Source: Azospirillum sp. TSO22-1
GTDB lineage: Bacteria; Pseudomonadota; Alphaproteobacteria; Azospirillales; Azospirillaceae
NCBI RefSeq assembly: GCF_003116015.1
Contig: NZ_LGQZ01000007.1
Coordinates: forward strand, 1-64,000
Direction: 5' to 3'
DNA: 64,000 bases
The translations under genes were made by a program, and so were the position numbers. The notes under the pieces were generated by a model. The model worked only from the letters and a program-made list of their open reading frames with translations, had not been told where the DNA came from and did no database searches. Shown here one piece after another: positions 1 through 11,000 of this stretch. Position 1 is the stretch's first letter. Each line of letters begins with the position of its first letter.

Positions 1-1225
1 GGATGGCCGGACGGACGTAGCGCTTCTGCCGGCGCCGCTCGTGCGGTTCGGGCGGGCGGGGTGGGGCGGCGTCCTCGGCGGTCAGGCCGGAGCCCTCCAG
101 CTTCGCCCCGCTCAGCGTCGCCGAGCGCACGACCGCCCGCTTGAAGTCGGTGTCGCGCAGGTCGGCGCCCGAGAGGTCGGCGCCGTCGAGGTTCGCCGGC
201 CACTCGCGCCCGCCGGCCAGCGGCAGGGGCTGTGCCAGCGCGCCGGTCAGCACCGCACCCTTCAGCACGGCGCGGCGCAGGGTGACGCCGCGCAGGTCGG
301 CGCGCCGGAGGTCGGCGCCCTCCAGCTCGGCGTAGGACAGGTCGGCCATCTGCAGATCGGCCCCGGCGAGCCGGACCCCCGGCAGCCGGCAGCGCCGCAG
401 CCGTGCTGCCGCCAGCACCCGGCCGCCCAGGTCGAGCCCCGGCGGCACCTCCACGAGGTCGAGGTCGAGGCGGGCTCCGCTGCGGCCCTGCTGCTCGACC
501 CAGTCCTCGTGTGCGCCGAGCGCGGCGAGGAAGGCGTCCGTCGCCATCGGCGCGTAGCTCGGCTCGACGACGGCGTCGGGCGGCAGGACGAAGGGGATGT
601 AGGTGCGGCTCAGCGTGGCGTGGTCGATCACCGTACCGCCGAAATTGGTGCCCTCCAGCGTGGCCCCCGTCAGGTCGGTGCCGAGCAGCACCGCCGAACT
701 CAGCTCGGCTCCGCTCAGGTCGGCGTCGTTGAGGTCGGCGCCGGACAGGTCGCAGCCGGTGAAGTTGGCGCCGGTGAGGATGGAGCGGTCCATCCGCGCC
801 TCGGTCAGCCTGGTGGTGCCGCCGGTGCGCGCCTCGGTCGCACGGGAGTCGGGGGCACGGTTGCCGTCGTCCACCAGCTCGCCGGCGCGGAAATCGGCGC
901 CGCGCATCACCGCGTCGGTCAGCACCGCCCGGTGCAGGTTGGCGCCGCGCAGGTCGGCGCCCGACAGGTTGGCGCCGGTGAGGTCGGCGCGCTCCAGGTC
1001 GGCGCCGAACAGGTCGGCCTGGCTGAGGTCGGCGGTCGCCAGCTTCGCCCCGGAGAGGTTGGCGCCGGCCAGTTTCGCCCCGGTCAGCGTGACGCGGGTC
1101 AGATCGACGTCGGCGAGGTCGCGGAAACTCAGGTCGGCGCGCTTGCCGCCACGCCGCCGCAGCCAGTTCTGATGGGCGACCAGGATGGCTCTGATCTCGG
1201 CGATCTCGACGGCGGAGGGAGGCAT
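1..1225 (-). CDS. Pentapeptide-repeat protein (C-terminus beyond window)
   Basis: Translation from the ATG at 1225 gives 408 codons without a stop before the left edge, so the C-terminus is missing. The product is built from A(D/N)LxGA-type pentapeptide repeats, which fold as a right-handed beta-helix, in two runs (about residues 25-190 and 265-390). Each run is preceded by a similar helical segment with the pattern H-x2-W (HQNWL near residue 20, HEDWV near residue 240), so the protein looks like an internal duplication. There is no signal peptide, so it is probably cytoplasmic. The opposite strand is also open across this region, but it reads as low-complexity Val/Gly/Ala text typical of an antisense shadow of pentapeptide repeats. 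The fold is certain, the function unknown. Confidence 0.85.
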   Translation of the reverse strand, partial: MPPSAVEIAEIRAILVAHQNWLRRRGGKRADLSFRDLADVDLTRVTLTGAKLAGANLSGAKLATADLSQADLFGADLERADLTGANLSGADLRGANLHRAVLTDAVMRGADFRAGELVDDGNRAPDSRATEARTGGTTRLTEARMDRSILTGANFTGCDLSGADLNDADLSGAELSSAVLLGTDLTGATLEGTNFGGTVIDHATLSRTYIPFVLPPDAVVEPSYAPMATDAFLAALGAHEDWVEQQGRSGARLDLDLVEVPPGLDLGGRVLAAARLRRCRLPGVRLAGADLQMADLSYAELEGADLRRADLRGVTLRRAVLKGAVLTGALAQPLPLAGGREWPANLDGADLSGADLRDTDFKRAVVRSATLSGAKLEGSGLTAEDAAPPRPPEPHERRRQKRYVRPAI

Positions 1226-1457
1226 GCGTGGCTGTGCGGTCTGTGGCGTGGGTGGCCGAGTATGCGCGCGCAACAATGCCGCGTCACCTGCGGCGGCGGC
1301 CGGTGCAGTGCTTTTTCCTTCCGAATCCTGCCCTTAGACGTATGCCCGTCCGGGGGTGGCCTCGGTCGTTGGTGAGGGGCGCCTGACCTTGACCGGGAGG
1401 GAGCGAGTCGCCACTGTTCCATCGCCGGTCGCGCCGCGGCAGCGGGAGAGTTTGAGG

Positions 1458-2105
1458 ATGATGGACCTGGACGAACTGGAGCGCGACGCGCTGACCGAGT
1501 TGCTGAACATGGGGGTGAGCCGTGCGGCCACCTTCCTCAGCAAGATGGTTTCCGACCAGGTCGCGCTGTCGGTGCCGTTGGTGTCCATCGTCGAGCGCGA
1601 GACGGCGATCGAAGCCTTCTCGCGCGGCGGGCCGACGCAGTTCGTGGCGGTCGGGCAGAGCTTCCAGGGGCGTTTCTCCGGCCGGGCGCTGCTGATCTTT
1701 CCCGAAGTCAATTCGCTGGAGCTGGTGCGCGCCGCCGTCGGCGACGGCTACAGCCTGGAGGAGATCGTCGACCTGGAGCAGGAGGCGCTGACCGAGATGG
1801 GCAACGTCATCCTCAACGGCTGCCTGTCGATGATCGCCAACGCGCTGCGCGAGAGCCTCAGCATCTCGCTGCCCAGCCTGCTGCGCGGCGACGGACGCAC
1901 GATCCTGTACAGCCATGGCGACGCCGAGGTGCCGAGCGACCATGTTCTGCTGCTCTACATCGACTTCTCGATTCGCAGCCGTGCCATCCGCGGCTATATC
2001 GCTCTCTTGATGGACCTGCCGTCGCTGACGGCACTGCGCGAGCTGATCCACAGATTCATCGCGGGCATGGTGCCGGAGGCCGGGCATGACAAATCGCCCC
2101 GCTGA
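1458..2105 (+). CDS. cheC: CheC-family chemotaxis phosphatase
   Basis: 215 residues from the ATG at 1458, a few bases after the purine-rich stretch GGGAGAGTTTGAGG. CheC proteins dephosphorylate CheY-P through an acidic residue and an Asn in the pattern D/E-x3-E-x2-N. Both copies are intact here: DALTELLN (E14, N17) and EALTEMGN (E113, N116), so this is a two-site CheC and not a one-site CheX. The last 20 bases overlap the following histidine kinase gene, implying translational coupling. No cheA, cheY or cheD lies nearby, so the substrate may be a stand-alone receiver protein controlled by the neighbouring kinase. Family assignment is firm; the partner is inferred. Confidence 0.88.
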   Translation: MMDLDELERDALTELLNMGVSRAATFLSKMVSDQVALSVPLVSIVERETAIEAFSRGGPTQFVAVGQSFQGRFSGRALLIFPEVNSLELVRAAVGDGYSLEEIVDLEQEALTEMGNVILNGCLSMIANALRESLSISLPSLLRGDGRTILYSHGDAEVPSDHVLLLYIDFSIRSRAIRGYIALLMDLPSLTALRELIHRFIAGMVPEAGHDKSPR

Positions 2106-3510
2106 CGCTGTGCCGCCGGAGTTGTCGTCCGGCATCCTGGGCGCGCTCGACGTGGGCGTGATGGTGCTCGATTCGCGGCGGTGCGTGCGGCTGTGGAGCG
2201 CCTGGATGGCGCGCGCCACCGGCCGTCCGGTGGACGAGGCGGTGGGGCGCAACTTCCTGGACCTGTTCCCCGAGGCGCGCGATTCGCGCATCGACCTCGC
2301 CGTCGGCGACGCGCTGGCGACCGGCGCGCCGGCCGTGCTGTCGCACACGCTGAACCGCCACCTGCTGGGGCTGACCCGGCCGAACGGCCAACCCATGGTG
2401 CACAGCACCACCGTGCGCCGGCTGGACCCCGGCGCCCCGGAGGAGGGGCCGCTCTGCCTCGTGCAGGTCGTCGACGTGACCCCGGCGGCCGAGCGCGACC
2501 GCCAGCTGCGCGAGCGGCGCGAGGCGCGCTACCGGGCGGTGGTCGATACGGCGCGCGACGCCATCGTCACCACCGACGTCGCCGGCACCATCCAGTGGCT
2601 GAACCGCGCCGCCGAGCGCGGCTTCGGCTACACCACGGACGAGGCGGTCGGCCAACCGATATCGCTGATCCTCGGCGAGGACGCGGGGCGCTGGTTGACG
2701 CCGCCCGGCCCGGCGGATGAGGGATCCTGCGAGGTGACCGGCCGGCGCCGGAGCGGCGACGCGGTGGCGCTGGAGCTGTCGCTGGCGCGCTGGATGGTGG
2801 AGGGCAGCGGCTCGATCACCGGCATCCTGCGCGACATCACCGAGCGCCGCCGCGTGCAGCACGAGCTGCAGCGCGCGCTGGAGCAGAAGAGCCTGCTGCT
2901 GCGCGAGGTCAACCACCGCGTCAAGAACAGCCTGCACCTGGTGTCCAGCCTGCTGCAGCTGCAACTGCGCGGGCTGTCCGACCCCGAGCTGCGCCACCAG
3001 GTGCAGGATGCCATCGGCCGCATCCAGGCCATCGCCCAGGTGCACTCCCGCCTGTACCAGACCGAGCGGTTCGAAACGGTCGAACTGGCGACCTACCTGG
3101 AGGCGCTGTGCGACGATCTGGTCAGCGCGTCCGGCGATTCGGCGGCGTTCCGGCTGCGCGTCGAGGCGGATCCGGTCGAACTGCCGATCGACACCGCGGT
3201 GCCGCTCGGCCTCATCGCCAACGAGCTGATCACCAACGCCATCAAGCACGGCGGCGACCGCCCGCTGGAGGTGGTGCTGTCGCTGAAGCGCGACGCGGGC
3301 CGCCTGCTGTTCACGGTGTCCGACACCGGTCCCGGCCTGCCGCCGGACTTCACCCTGGAGGCGACGCGCAGCCTGGGCATGCGCATTGTCACCACGCTCA
3401 GCCGGCAGATCGGCGGCGCCCTGGAGGTGCTGCCGGCGGCCCGCGGCGCCAGCTTCCGCGTGGCGATCCCGCTGGCCGAGGCGGGCGTGCCGGAGCCGGC
3501 GGGGGCGTAG
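2086..3510 (+). CDS. PAS-domain sensor histidine kinase, HisKA_2 type
   Basis: 474 residues. Two PAS-like regions (about 15-130 and 145-260) precede a HisKA_2 dimerisation domain in which LREVNHRVKNSL supplies the phosphorylated His277, and a HATPase domain with the N-box NELITNAIKHG (N379) and G1 box DTGPGLPPDF. No transmembrane helices are apparent, so it should sense a cytoplasmic cue, possibly through a PAS-bound cofactor. Kinases with this NHRVKN signature often pass phosphate to stand-alone receivers or PhyR-like regulators; none is encoded in the window. The start codon lies inside the end of cheC, so the two are almost certainly made together. Confidence 0.9.
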   Translation: MTNRPADAVPPELSSGILGALDVGVMVLDSRRCVRLWSAWMARATGRPVDEAVGRNFLDLFPEARDSRIDLAVGDALATGAPAVLSHTLNRHLLGLTRPNGQPMVHSTTVRRLDPGAPEEGPLCLVQVVDVTPAAERDRQLRERREARYRAVVDTARDAIVTTDVAGTIQWLNRAAERGFGYTTDEAVGQPISLILGEDAGRWLTPPGPADEGSCEVTGRRRSGDAVALELSLARWMVEGSGSITGILRDITERRRVQHELQRALEQKSLLLREVNHRVKNSLHLVSSLLQLQLRGLSDPELRHQVQDAIGRIQAIAQVHSRLYQTERFETVELATYLEALCDDLVSASGDSAAFRLRVEADPVELPIDTAVPLGLIANELITNAIKHGGDRPLEVVLSLKRDAGRLLFTVSDTGPGLPPDFTLEATRSLGMRIVTTLSRQIGGALEVLPAARGASFRVAIPLAEAGVPEPAGA

Positions 3511-3541
3511 AGGGTGGGATCCTCGCCAGCGATCCGTATCC

Positions 3542-3701
3542 GCGGCAACATTCACACGGATTGCACGGATTTGGGCACGGATTACACGGACATTTTGATG
3601 CTTGCAGCGCGCGAGCTTATCCGTAAGCCGTTGCCAAGCAAGAAGAAAAGATCCGTGTAATCCGTGCCTCGATCCGTGCAATCCGTGTGAATGTTGCCCG
3701 C
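3542..3701. repeat. Long imperfect inverted repeat with iterated ACGGAT units
   Basis: The left arm (3542-3590) and right arm (3652-3701) are reverse complements over about 49 bases with three mismatches and one indel, separated by 61 bases. Each arm is itself made of spaced copies of CACGGATT-like units (ATTCACACGGATTGCACGGA and similar). It lies between the convergent kinase and mlaC genes. I see no open frame in it; it may be a dispersed intergenic repeat able to form a cruciform or long RNA hairpin. Confidence 0.8.
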
Positions 3702-3740
3702 CGTCACGGTGCCCCGGCAGGAATCAGGTCGTTGTCCAAC

Positions 3741-3770
3741 AAAAAAAGGCCGCCCCGAAGGACGGCCCTT
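3741..3770 (-). terminator. Rho-independent terminator of mlaC
   Basis: On the minus strand a GGGCCGTCC stem, TTCG-type loop and GGCGGCC return arm run directly into seven T residues, about 20 bases after the mlaC stop codon. Confidence 0.85.
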
Positions 3771-3790
3771 TTCCCGATGAACGGCCCCGG

Positions 3791-4414
3791 TCAGCCCGGC
3801 TGCTGCGCCGTCTTCTGGCGCAGGGCCTGGATCAGGCCGTCGATCTTGCCGCCGTTCGACTGGATCACCGAGGCGAACTCCTGGCGCTGGGTCACGCCCA
3901 TGCTCACGCCCTCGACCACCACGTCGATGATCTTGTAGCTGGCGTCGCGCTTGCGCACGCGCCAGTCCACCGCCACCGGCGGGCCGGCCGGGCGGATGAT
4001 CTGCGTGGTGACCATGGTGTCGGACTCGCCCTCGGGGCGGGTGCCGGTGATCTTGAACGTCTCGCCGGAGTACTCGACGAAGCGGTCGGCATAGGTCTTG
4101 ACGATCAGCTGCTCGAACAGCTTCTGGTATTCCTGCTGCTGCTGCGGGCTGGCCTGGTTCCAGTAGCGGCCGAGCACCCAGCGGCCGATGTACGGCACGT
4201 CGAAGCCCTCGCTCAGCAGCTGCCTGAACTTGGCGAGCGCCGCGGGCTTCGGCTGGCCCTTGTTGGCGAACGAATTGATCGCCTCGGTGCCGAGCTTCTG
4301 GATGAACGCGCCGGCGCCGGGATCGGCGGACTGCGCGAAGGCGGGGTTCAGGGAGGCCCAACCGCTGAACGCGAGCAGGGCCGCACCGGTGAGGAGATGG
4401 CGACGGGTCAGCAT
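3791..4414 (-). CDS. mlaC: MlaC/Ttg2D periplasmic phospholipid-binding protein
   Basis: 207 residues. MlaC carries phospholipids between the outer-membrane MlaA complex and the inner-membrane MlaFEDB ABC transporter. The N-terminus is a signal peptide with paired arginines (LTRRHLLTG) and a likely AFA cleavage site near residue 27, so Tat export is possible. The mature part is the usual MlaC length, with the family-typical YIGRWVLGRYW and YADRFVEYSGETF segments. It follows mlaA by 65 bases on the same strand and ends at a strong terminator, so mlaA-mlaC is a two-gene unit. The mlaFED genes are not in the window. Confidence 0.93.
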   Translation of the reverse strand: MLTRRHLLTGAALLAFSGWASLNPAFAQSADPGAGAFIQKLGTEAINSFANKGQPKPAALAKFRQLLSEGFDVPYIGRWVLGRYWNQASPQQQQEYQKLFEQLIVKTYADRFVEYSGETFKITGTRPEGESDTMVTTQIIRPAGPPVAVDWRVRKRDASYKIIDVVVEGVSMGVTQRQEFASVIQSNGGKIDGLIQALRQKTAQQPG

Positions 4415-4479
4415 GGCAAAGTCAAAGTGGCGGTGCCCAGGCGATTGTCAACAGTGGCGGAAGACGCACTCGCTTCGGA

Positions 4480-5274
4480 TCAGCGCAGCGGCGAGATGTT
4501 CGGCTTGGCGTCCTCCGGGAACTCCGGGAACTCCGGCGTGCCGGCGCTCGTGCTGTTGCTGATCGACGCGTTGCGCTGCTGGTGGTAGAGGCTGCGCGCG
4601 GCGGCGTAGAAGTCCACCGAGCTGCGGCGCATGTCATCCACCTCGCGCAGGAGGCGGGAGCGGGTGTCGATCGCGGCCGCGGCGGAGCGGCTGTAGAGGA
4701 CGCCGTTGGCGTTGGCGGCCGACGTCGCGATCCGGAACGGGTCGGCCACCGTATCGACGCCGTAGCCCACCGCATCGCGTGCGTTCGAGCGGCCGATCAG
4801 CGGCAGCACCAGATACGGCCCTTCGCCCACGCCCCACACGCCCAGCGTCTGGCCGAAGTCCTCGGTGCGGTAGGCGGGGATGCCGGCCGTGGAGGCCACG
4901 TCGAAGACGCCGCCCAGGCCCAGGATGGCGTTGGTCATGAAGCGGCCGGTGGCGTCGCTGGCGTTCTGTCCGTCGCCCTGCAGCAGCGAGTTGCCGATGA
5001 CCAGCGGCGCCAGCAGGGTCTCCAGGATGTTCTGCACCGCGTTGCGCACGGGATCCGGCACCGTGCCGGCATAGATCTCGGCCGCCGGACGGATCACCAG
5101 GATGTCGGCCGCATCGTTCATCGCGAACACGAAGCGATTCGGCACCTCCAGGGGGTCGTAGACCTCGTCCTGGCCCGTTCCGTTGCGGCCGGACGCGCAC
5201 CCGGCCAGAGCCAGGGCGACGGTGGCGGCGAGCGCCGTGCGGAAAAGGCTGCGGATAGCGGTGGCCGGCATCAT
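4480..5274 (-). CDS. mlaA: MlaA/VacJ outer-membrane lipoprotein
   Basis: 264 residues with a lipoprotein signal ending in the lipobox LAGC (Cys about residue 25). The body carries MlaA signatures: DPLEVPNRFVFAMND, a membrane-embedded amphipathic segment, and GVWGVGEGPYLVLPLIGRSNARD. MlaA sits as a ring in the outer membrane and removes mislocalised phospholipid from the outer leaflet, handing it to MlaC, which is encoded next. The C-terminus has a short proline-rich tail with a PEFPEFPED duplication. Two adjacent ATG codons (5274, 5271) are equivalent start choices. Confidence 0.93.
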   Translation of the reverse strand: MMPATAIRSLFRTALAATVALALAGCASGRNGTGQDEVYDPLEVPNRFVFAMNDAADILVIRPAAEIYAGTVPDPVRNAVQNILETLLAPLVIGNSLLQGDGQNASDATGRFMTNAILGLGGVFDVASTAGIPAYRTEDFGQTLGVWGVGEGPYLVLPLIGRSNARDAVGYGVDTVADPFRIATSAANANGVLYSRSAAAAIDTRSRLLREVDDMRRSSVDFYAAARSLYHQQRNASISNSTSAGTPEFPEFPEDAKPNISPLR

Positions 5275-5514
5275 GGAGGCTTCGTTTCTTGTTGCGACGA
5301 GGGCGGAAACGGACGGGCGGCGGACGCCGCCAGCCTGACGCCGGACAACACCCGCCCATTCCGTCCACTAACACAGGCGTAGCCTTTTGACCAGTCTAGG
5401 ACATTCGAGAGGCAAGGAACCGGGCGCGGGTGTGGTAAGCGCGTCCACATCCGTGCTGCGGACGCCCATTTGGTGGGCGAAAACCGGCGCCGCGCCGAAT
5501 TCGGTTTACGCTGC

Positions 5515-5530
5515 ATAAAGATATCTTTAT
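5515..5530. promoter_or_regulatory. Perfect palindromic operator ATAAAGATATCTTTAT
   Basis: A perfect 16-base palindrome sits in the 311-base gap between mlaA and the ArsR-methyltransferase gene, 11 bases before the first possible GTG start and 55 before the preferred ATG. The rest of this gap holds no gene. From memory it resembles SahR-type operators controlling methionine-cycle genes in proteobacteria; that match needs checking. The overlap with the expected promoter suggests autoregulation of the sahR-metF unit. Confidence 0.65.
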
Positions 5531-5585
5531 ATCTGTATCAGTGAGAGCGCATGGCGCTTCCGAATCGGGGGATGGACGGCTGGCG

Positions 5586-7453
<1,868 letters not shown>

Positions 7454-7510
7454 GACGGCCGATGGCGCCCATGTTAGGGTGGCGGGGCATCGGATGAGCG
7501 GAGGCCGGCC

Positions 7511-7984
7511 ATGAGCGGCAAGTTCGCCTACGACGAGGATTTCTACGCCTGGACCCAGGAGCAGGCCGACCTGCTGCGTCAGGTCGCGCGCGAGCGGATC
7601 AGCACGCCCATCGATTGGGAACTGGTGGCAGAGGAGATCGAAAGCGTGGGCCGTTCGGACGCCAGGGCACTGAACAGCGCCCTCATGCGGGTCATCGAGC
7701 ACCTTCTGAAGCTCGAGTATTCGCCGGCTCGCGATCCCCGTCCCAACTGGCGGACCTCGGTGACCAATCATCGCATCGAAGCGGAAGAGGAAATCGAGAC
7801 CAGCCCCAGCCTGCGCGGGCGGATCGACCTCGTCCGCATTCATCGCAATGCGCTCCGGCTGGCCGCCGATGGTTTGGCCCAGGACGGCGTTCCCGCAAGA
7901 GTGCTGCCCGTCGAGTGCCCGTACACCCTCGATCAGATCCTCGATCACGGCTGGTGGCCGGCGAACCGCCACGGCCTCGACTGA
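7511..7984 (+). CDS. DUF29 family protein
   Basis: 157 residues, all belonging to the DUF29 family: YDEDFYAWTQEQADLLR at the start, WELVAEEIESVGRSDARAL in the middle, then HLLKLEYSP and NWRTSVTNHR. The family is common in cyanobacteria and Rhodospirillales, usually in many copies per genome, and has no assigned biochemical role. It is predicted soluble and mostly helical. It lies 57 bases after metF and 35 before metH on the same strand, so it is probably transcribed with them, though a methionine-related role has not been shown. Confidence 0.85.
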   Translation: MSGKFAYDEDFYAWTQEQADLLRQVARERISTPIDWELVAEEIESVGRSDARALNSALMRVIEHLLKLEYSPARDPRPNWRTSVTNHRIEAEEEIETSPSLRGRIDLVRIHRNALRLAADGLAQDGVPARVLPVECPYTLDQILDHGWWPANRHGLD

Positions 7985-8019
7985 CCCGAACCACACCGAA
8001 GCAAAGAAAACAGAGTCCC

Positions 8020-11000
8020 ATGCCCCACATCCTCGACACCCTGCGTGACCGCGTTCTCCTGTGCGACGGCGGGTTCGGCAGCCGCATCCAGGCAATCGAC
8101 CTCGACGTCGAGAAGGACTTCTGGGGGCACGAGAACTGCACCGACATCCTGCCGCTGTCGCGCCCGGACATCGTCCGCGAGATCCACCGCGGCTATTACG
8201 AGGCCGGCGCCGACATGGTGGAGACCGACACCTTCGGCGCTTCGCCGGTGACGCTGGGCGAGTTCGGGATCGCGGAAAAGGCGTTCGAGATCAACCAGCG
8301 CGCCGTCGAGTTGGCGCGCGAGGCGGCGGAGACCTTCAAGGACGGCCGCGCGCGCTTCGTCCTCGGCTCGATCGGGCCGGGCACCAAGCTGCCGAGCCTC
8401 GGGCACATGCCCTACGCGGATCTTGAGGAGAGCTTCTTCGTGCAGGCGGCCGGGCAGATCGCCGGCGGCTGCGACGCCATCCTCATCGAGACCTGCCAGG
8501 ATCCCCTGCAGATCAAGGCGGCGGTAAACGGCGTCAAGCGCGCCCGCCGGGACGCCGGCACCGACACGCCGATCTTCGTGCAGGTGACGGTGGAGACCAC
8601 CGGCACGCTGCTGGTCGGCACCGACATCGCGGCGGCGGCCACCATCATCGAGGCGCTCGACGTGCCGCTGATGGGCCTGAACTGCGCCACCGGCCCGCTG
8701 GAGATGGGCGAGCACGTGCGCTGGCTGTCGCAGAACTGGCCGGGCCTGATCTCCGTGCAGCCGAACGCCGGGCTGCCGGAGCTGGTGGACGGCAAGACGC
8801 ACTACCCGCTGGCCGCCGCCGACTTCGGCCACTGGCTGGAGCGCTTCATCGCCGAGGACGGCGTCAACCTGGTGGGCGGCTGCTGCGGCACCAACGTGCC
8901 GCACATCGCCGCGGCCGACGCCGTGCTGCGCAAGCTGGCCCCCGCCGGCCAGCACCGCCCGGCGCCGAAGGGCCGCACCGTGCACTGGGTGCCGGCGGTG
9001 GCCTCGCTGTACGGTCAGGTGACGCTACGCCAGGAGAACGCCTTCTTCGCCATCGGCGAGCGCTGCAACGCCAACGGCTCCAAGAAGTGGCGCGAGCTGC
9101 AGGAGAAGGGCGACTGGGACGGCTGCGTCGAGATGGCGCGCGAGCAGGTGAAGGAGGGCAGCCACTCCCTCGACGTCTGCACCGCCTTCGTCGGCCGCAA
9201 CGAAGTGGCCGAGATGAATGAGGTGGTGAAGCGCTTCGTCGGCTCGGTCACCGCCCCGCTGGTGATCGATTCCACCGAGCTGAATGTGCTGGACAGCGCG
9301 CTGCAGCTCTACGGCGGCAAGGCGATCATCAACTCCATCAACTTCGAGGATGGCGAGGACCCCGCCCGCAAGCGCCTGGAGCTGGCCAAGAAGTTCGGCG
9401 CCGCGGTGATCGCCCTGACCATCGACGAGGAGGGCATGGCGAAGACGCCCGAGCGCAAGCTCGCCGTCGCCAAGCGCCTCTATGATCTGGCGGTGGGGGA
9501 GTATGGGCTGAACCCGGCCGACCTGCTGTTCGACCCGCTGACCTTCACCATCGCCACCGGCAACGAGGACGACCGCAAGCTGGCGATCTGGACGCTGGAC
9601 GGCATCGAGGCGATCAGCCGCGAGCTGCCGGGCTGCCAGATCATCCTCGGCCTGTCGAACGTGTCGTTCGGCCTGAACGCGGCGGCGCGGCACGTGCTGA
9701 ACTCGGTGTTCCTGGATCACGCCGTCAAGCGCGGCATGACCGGCGCCATCGTGCACGTCTCCAAGATCATGCCGCTGCACCAGATCCCCGAACAGGAGGT
9801 GAAGACCGCCGAGGACCTGATCTTCGACCGCCGAGCGGACGGCTATGACCCGCTCCAGGCCTTCATCGCCCTGTTCGAGGGCCGCAAGGCGGCCGACGCC
9901 AAGAAGAAGGCGCGCCCCGAGACCATCGAGGAGTGCCTGAAGCAGCGCATCGTCGACGGCGACCGCACCGGGCTGGAGGACGACCTCAAGAAGGCGCTGG
10001 AGACGTACAGCCCGCTGGAGATCATCAACACCTTCCTGCTCGACGGCATGAAGGTGGTGGGCGAGCTGTTCGGCTCGGGCAAGATGCAGCTGCCGTTCGT
10101 GCTGCAGTCGGCCGAGACCATGAAGGCGGCGGTGGCCTACCTGGAACCCCTGATGGAGAAGGTCGAGGGCCAGCAGAAGGGCACCATGGTGCTCGCCACC
10201 GTGAAGGGCGACGTGCACGACATCGGCAAGAACCTCGTGGACATCATCCTCACCAACAACGGCTACAAGGTGGTGAACCTCGGCATCAAGCAGCCGGTCG
10301 GCGCCATCATCCAGGCGGCGAAGGAGCACGGGGCGGACGCCATCGGCATGTCCGGCCTGCTGGTGAAGTCCACCGTGGTGATGCGCGAGAACCTGGAGGA
10401 GATGACCCGTGAGGGGCTGGAGGTCCCGGTTCTGCTCGGCGGCGCGGCGCTCACCCGCGCCTACGTCGAGGAGGATTGCGTCCGCTCCTACGGCCCCGGC
10501 CGCGTGGCGTACGCGGGCGACGCCTTCGATGGCCTGACGCTGATGGATCAGGTGGTGACCGGCGGCTTCGACAACCTGCTCGCCGTCCAGCAGGCCAAGC
10601 GCGCCGGCAAGGCGACGAACCGCCGCCGCGTGCTGGGGCAGGCGACCAGCGCCGCCACCGGCCCGGTCGACACGGCGGCCGTGCAAGCCCGCCGCAACCG
10701 CCTGGCCGAGGGCGTCGCGGTGCCGCCCCCGCCGTTCTGGGGGGCCAAGGTCATCGAGTACGTGCCGCTGAAGACGCTGGTGACCTACCTGAACGAGCGC
10801 ATGCTCTACCAGCTGCAGTGGGGCTACCGGAAGGACGGCAAGTCCTTCGAGGAGTTCATGGCGTGGTCGAAGAAGGAGCTGCGCCCGGTGCTCGACCGCA
10901 TGCTGCAGCTCTGCGCCAAGGAGGAGATCCTCCAGCCGCAGGCGGCCTACGGCTACTGGAAGGCGGCGGCCGAGGGCAACGACGTCATCCTCTTCGATGA

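Noticed and set aside
41-1375. A 444-codon plus-strand frame antisense to the pentapeptide protein
   Set aside because: Its repetitive VGAxEVGA pattern is the mirror of the pentapeptide codons; the minus strand gives proper ADLxGA repeats.
3542-3701. ACGGAT iterations considered as a CRISPR or iteron origin
   Set aside because: Only two arms in inverted orientation, no regular spacers, no replication gene or DnaA boxes nearby.
7985-8019. Cobalamin or SAH riboswitch before metH
   Set aside because: The gap is only 35 bases, too short for either, and no B12-box-like sequence is present.
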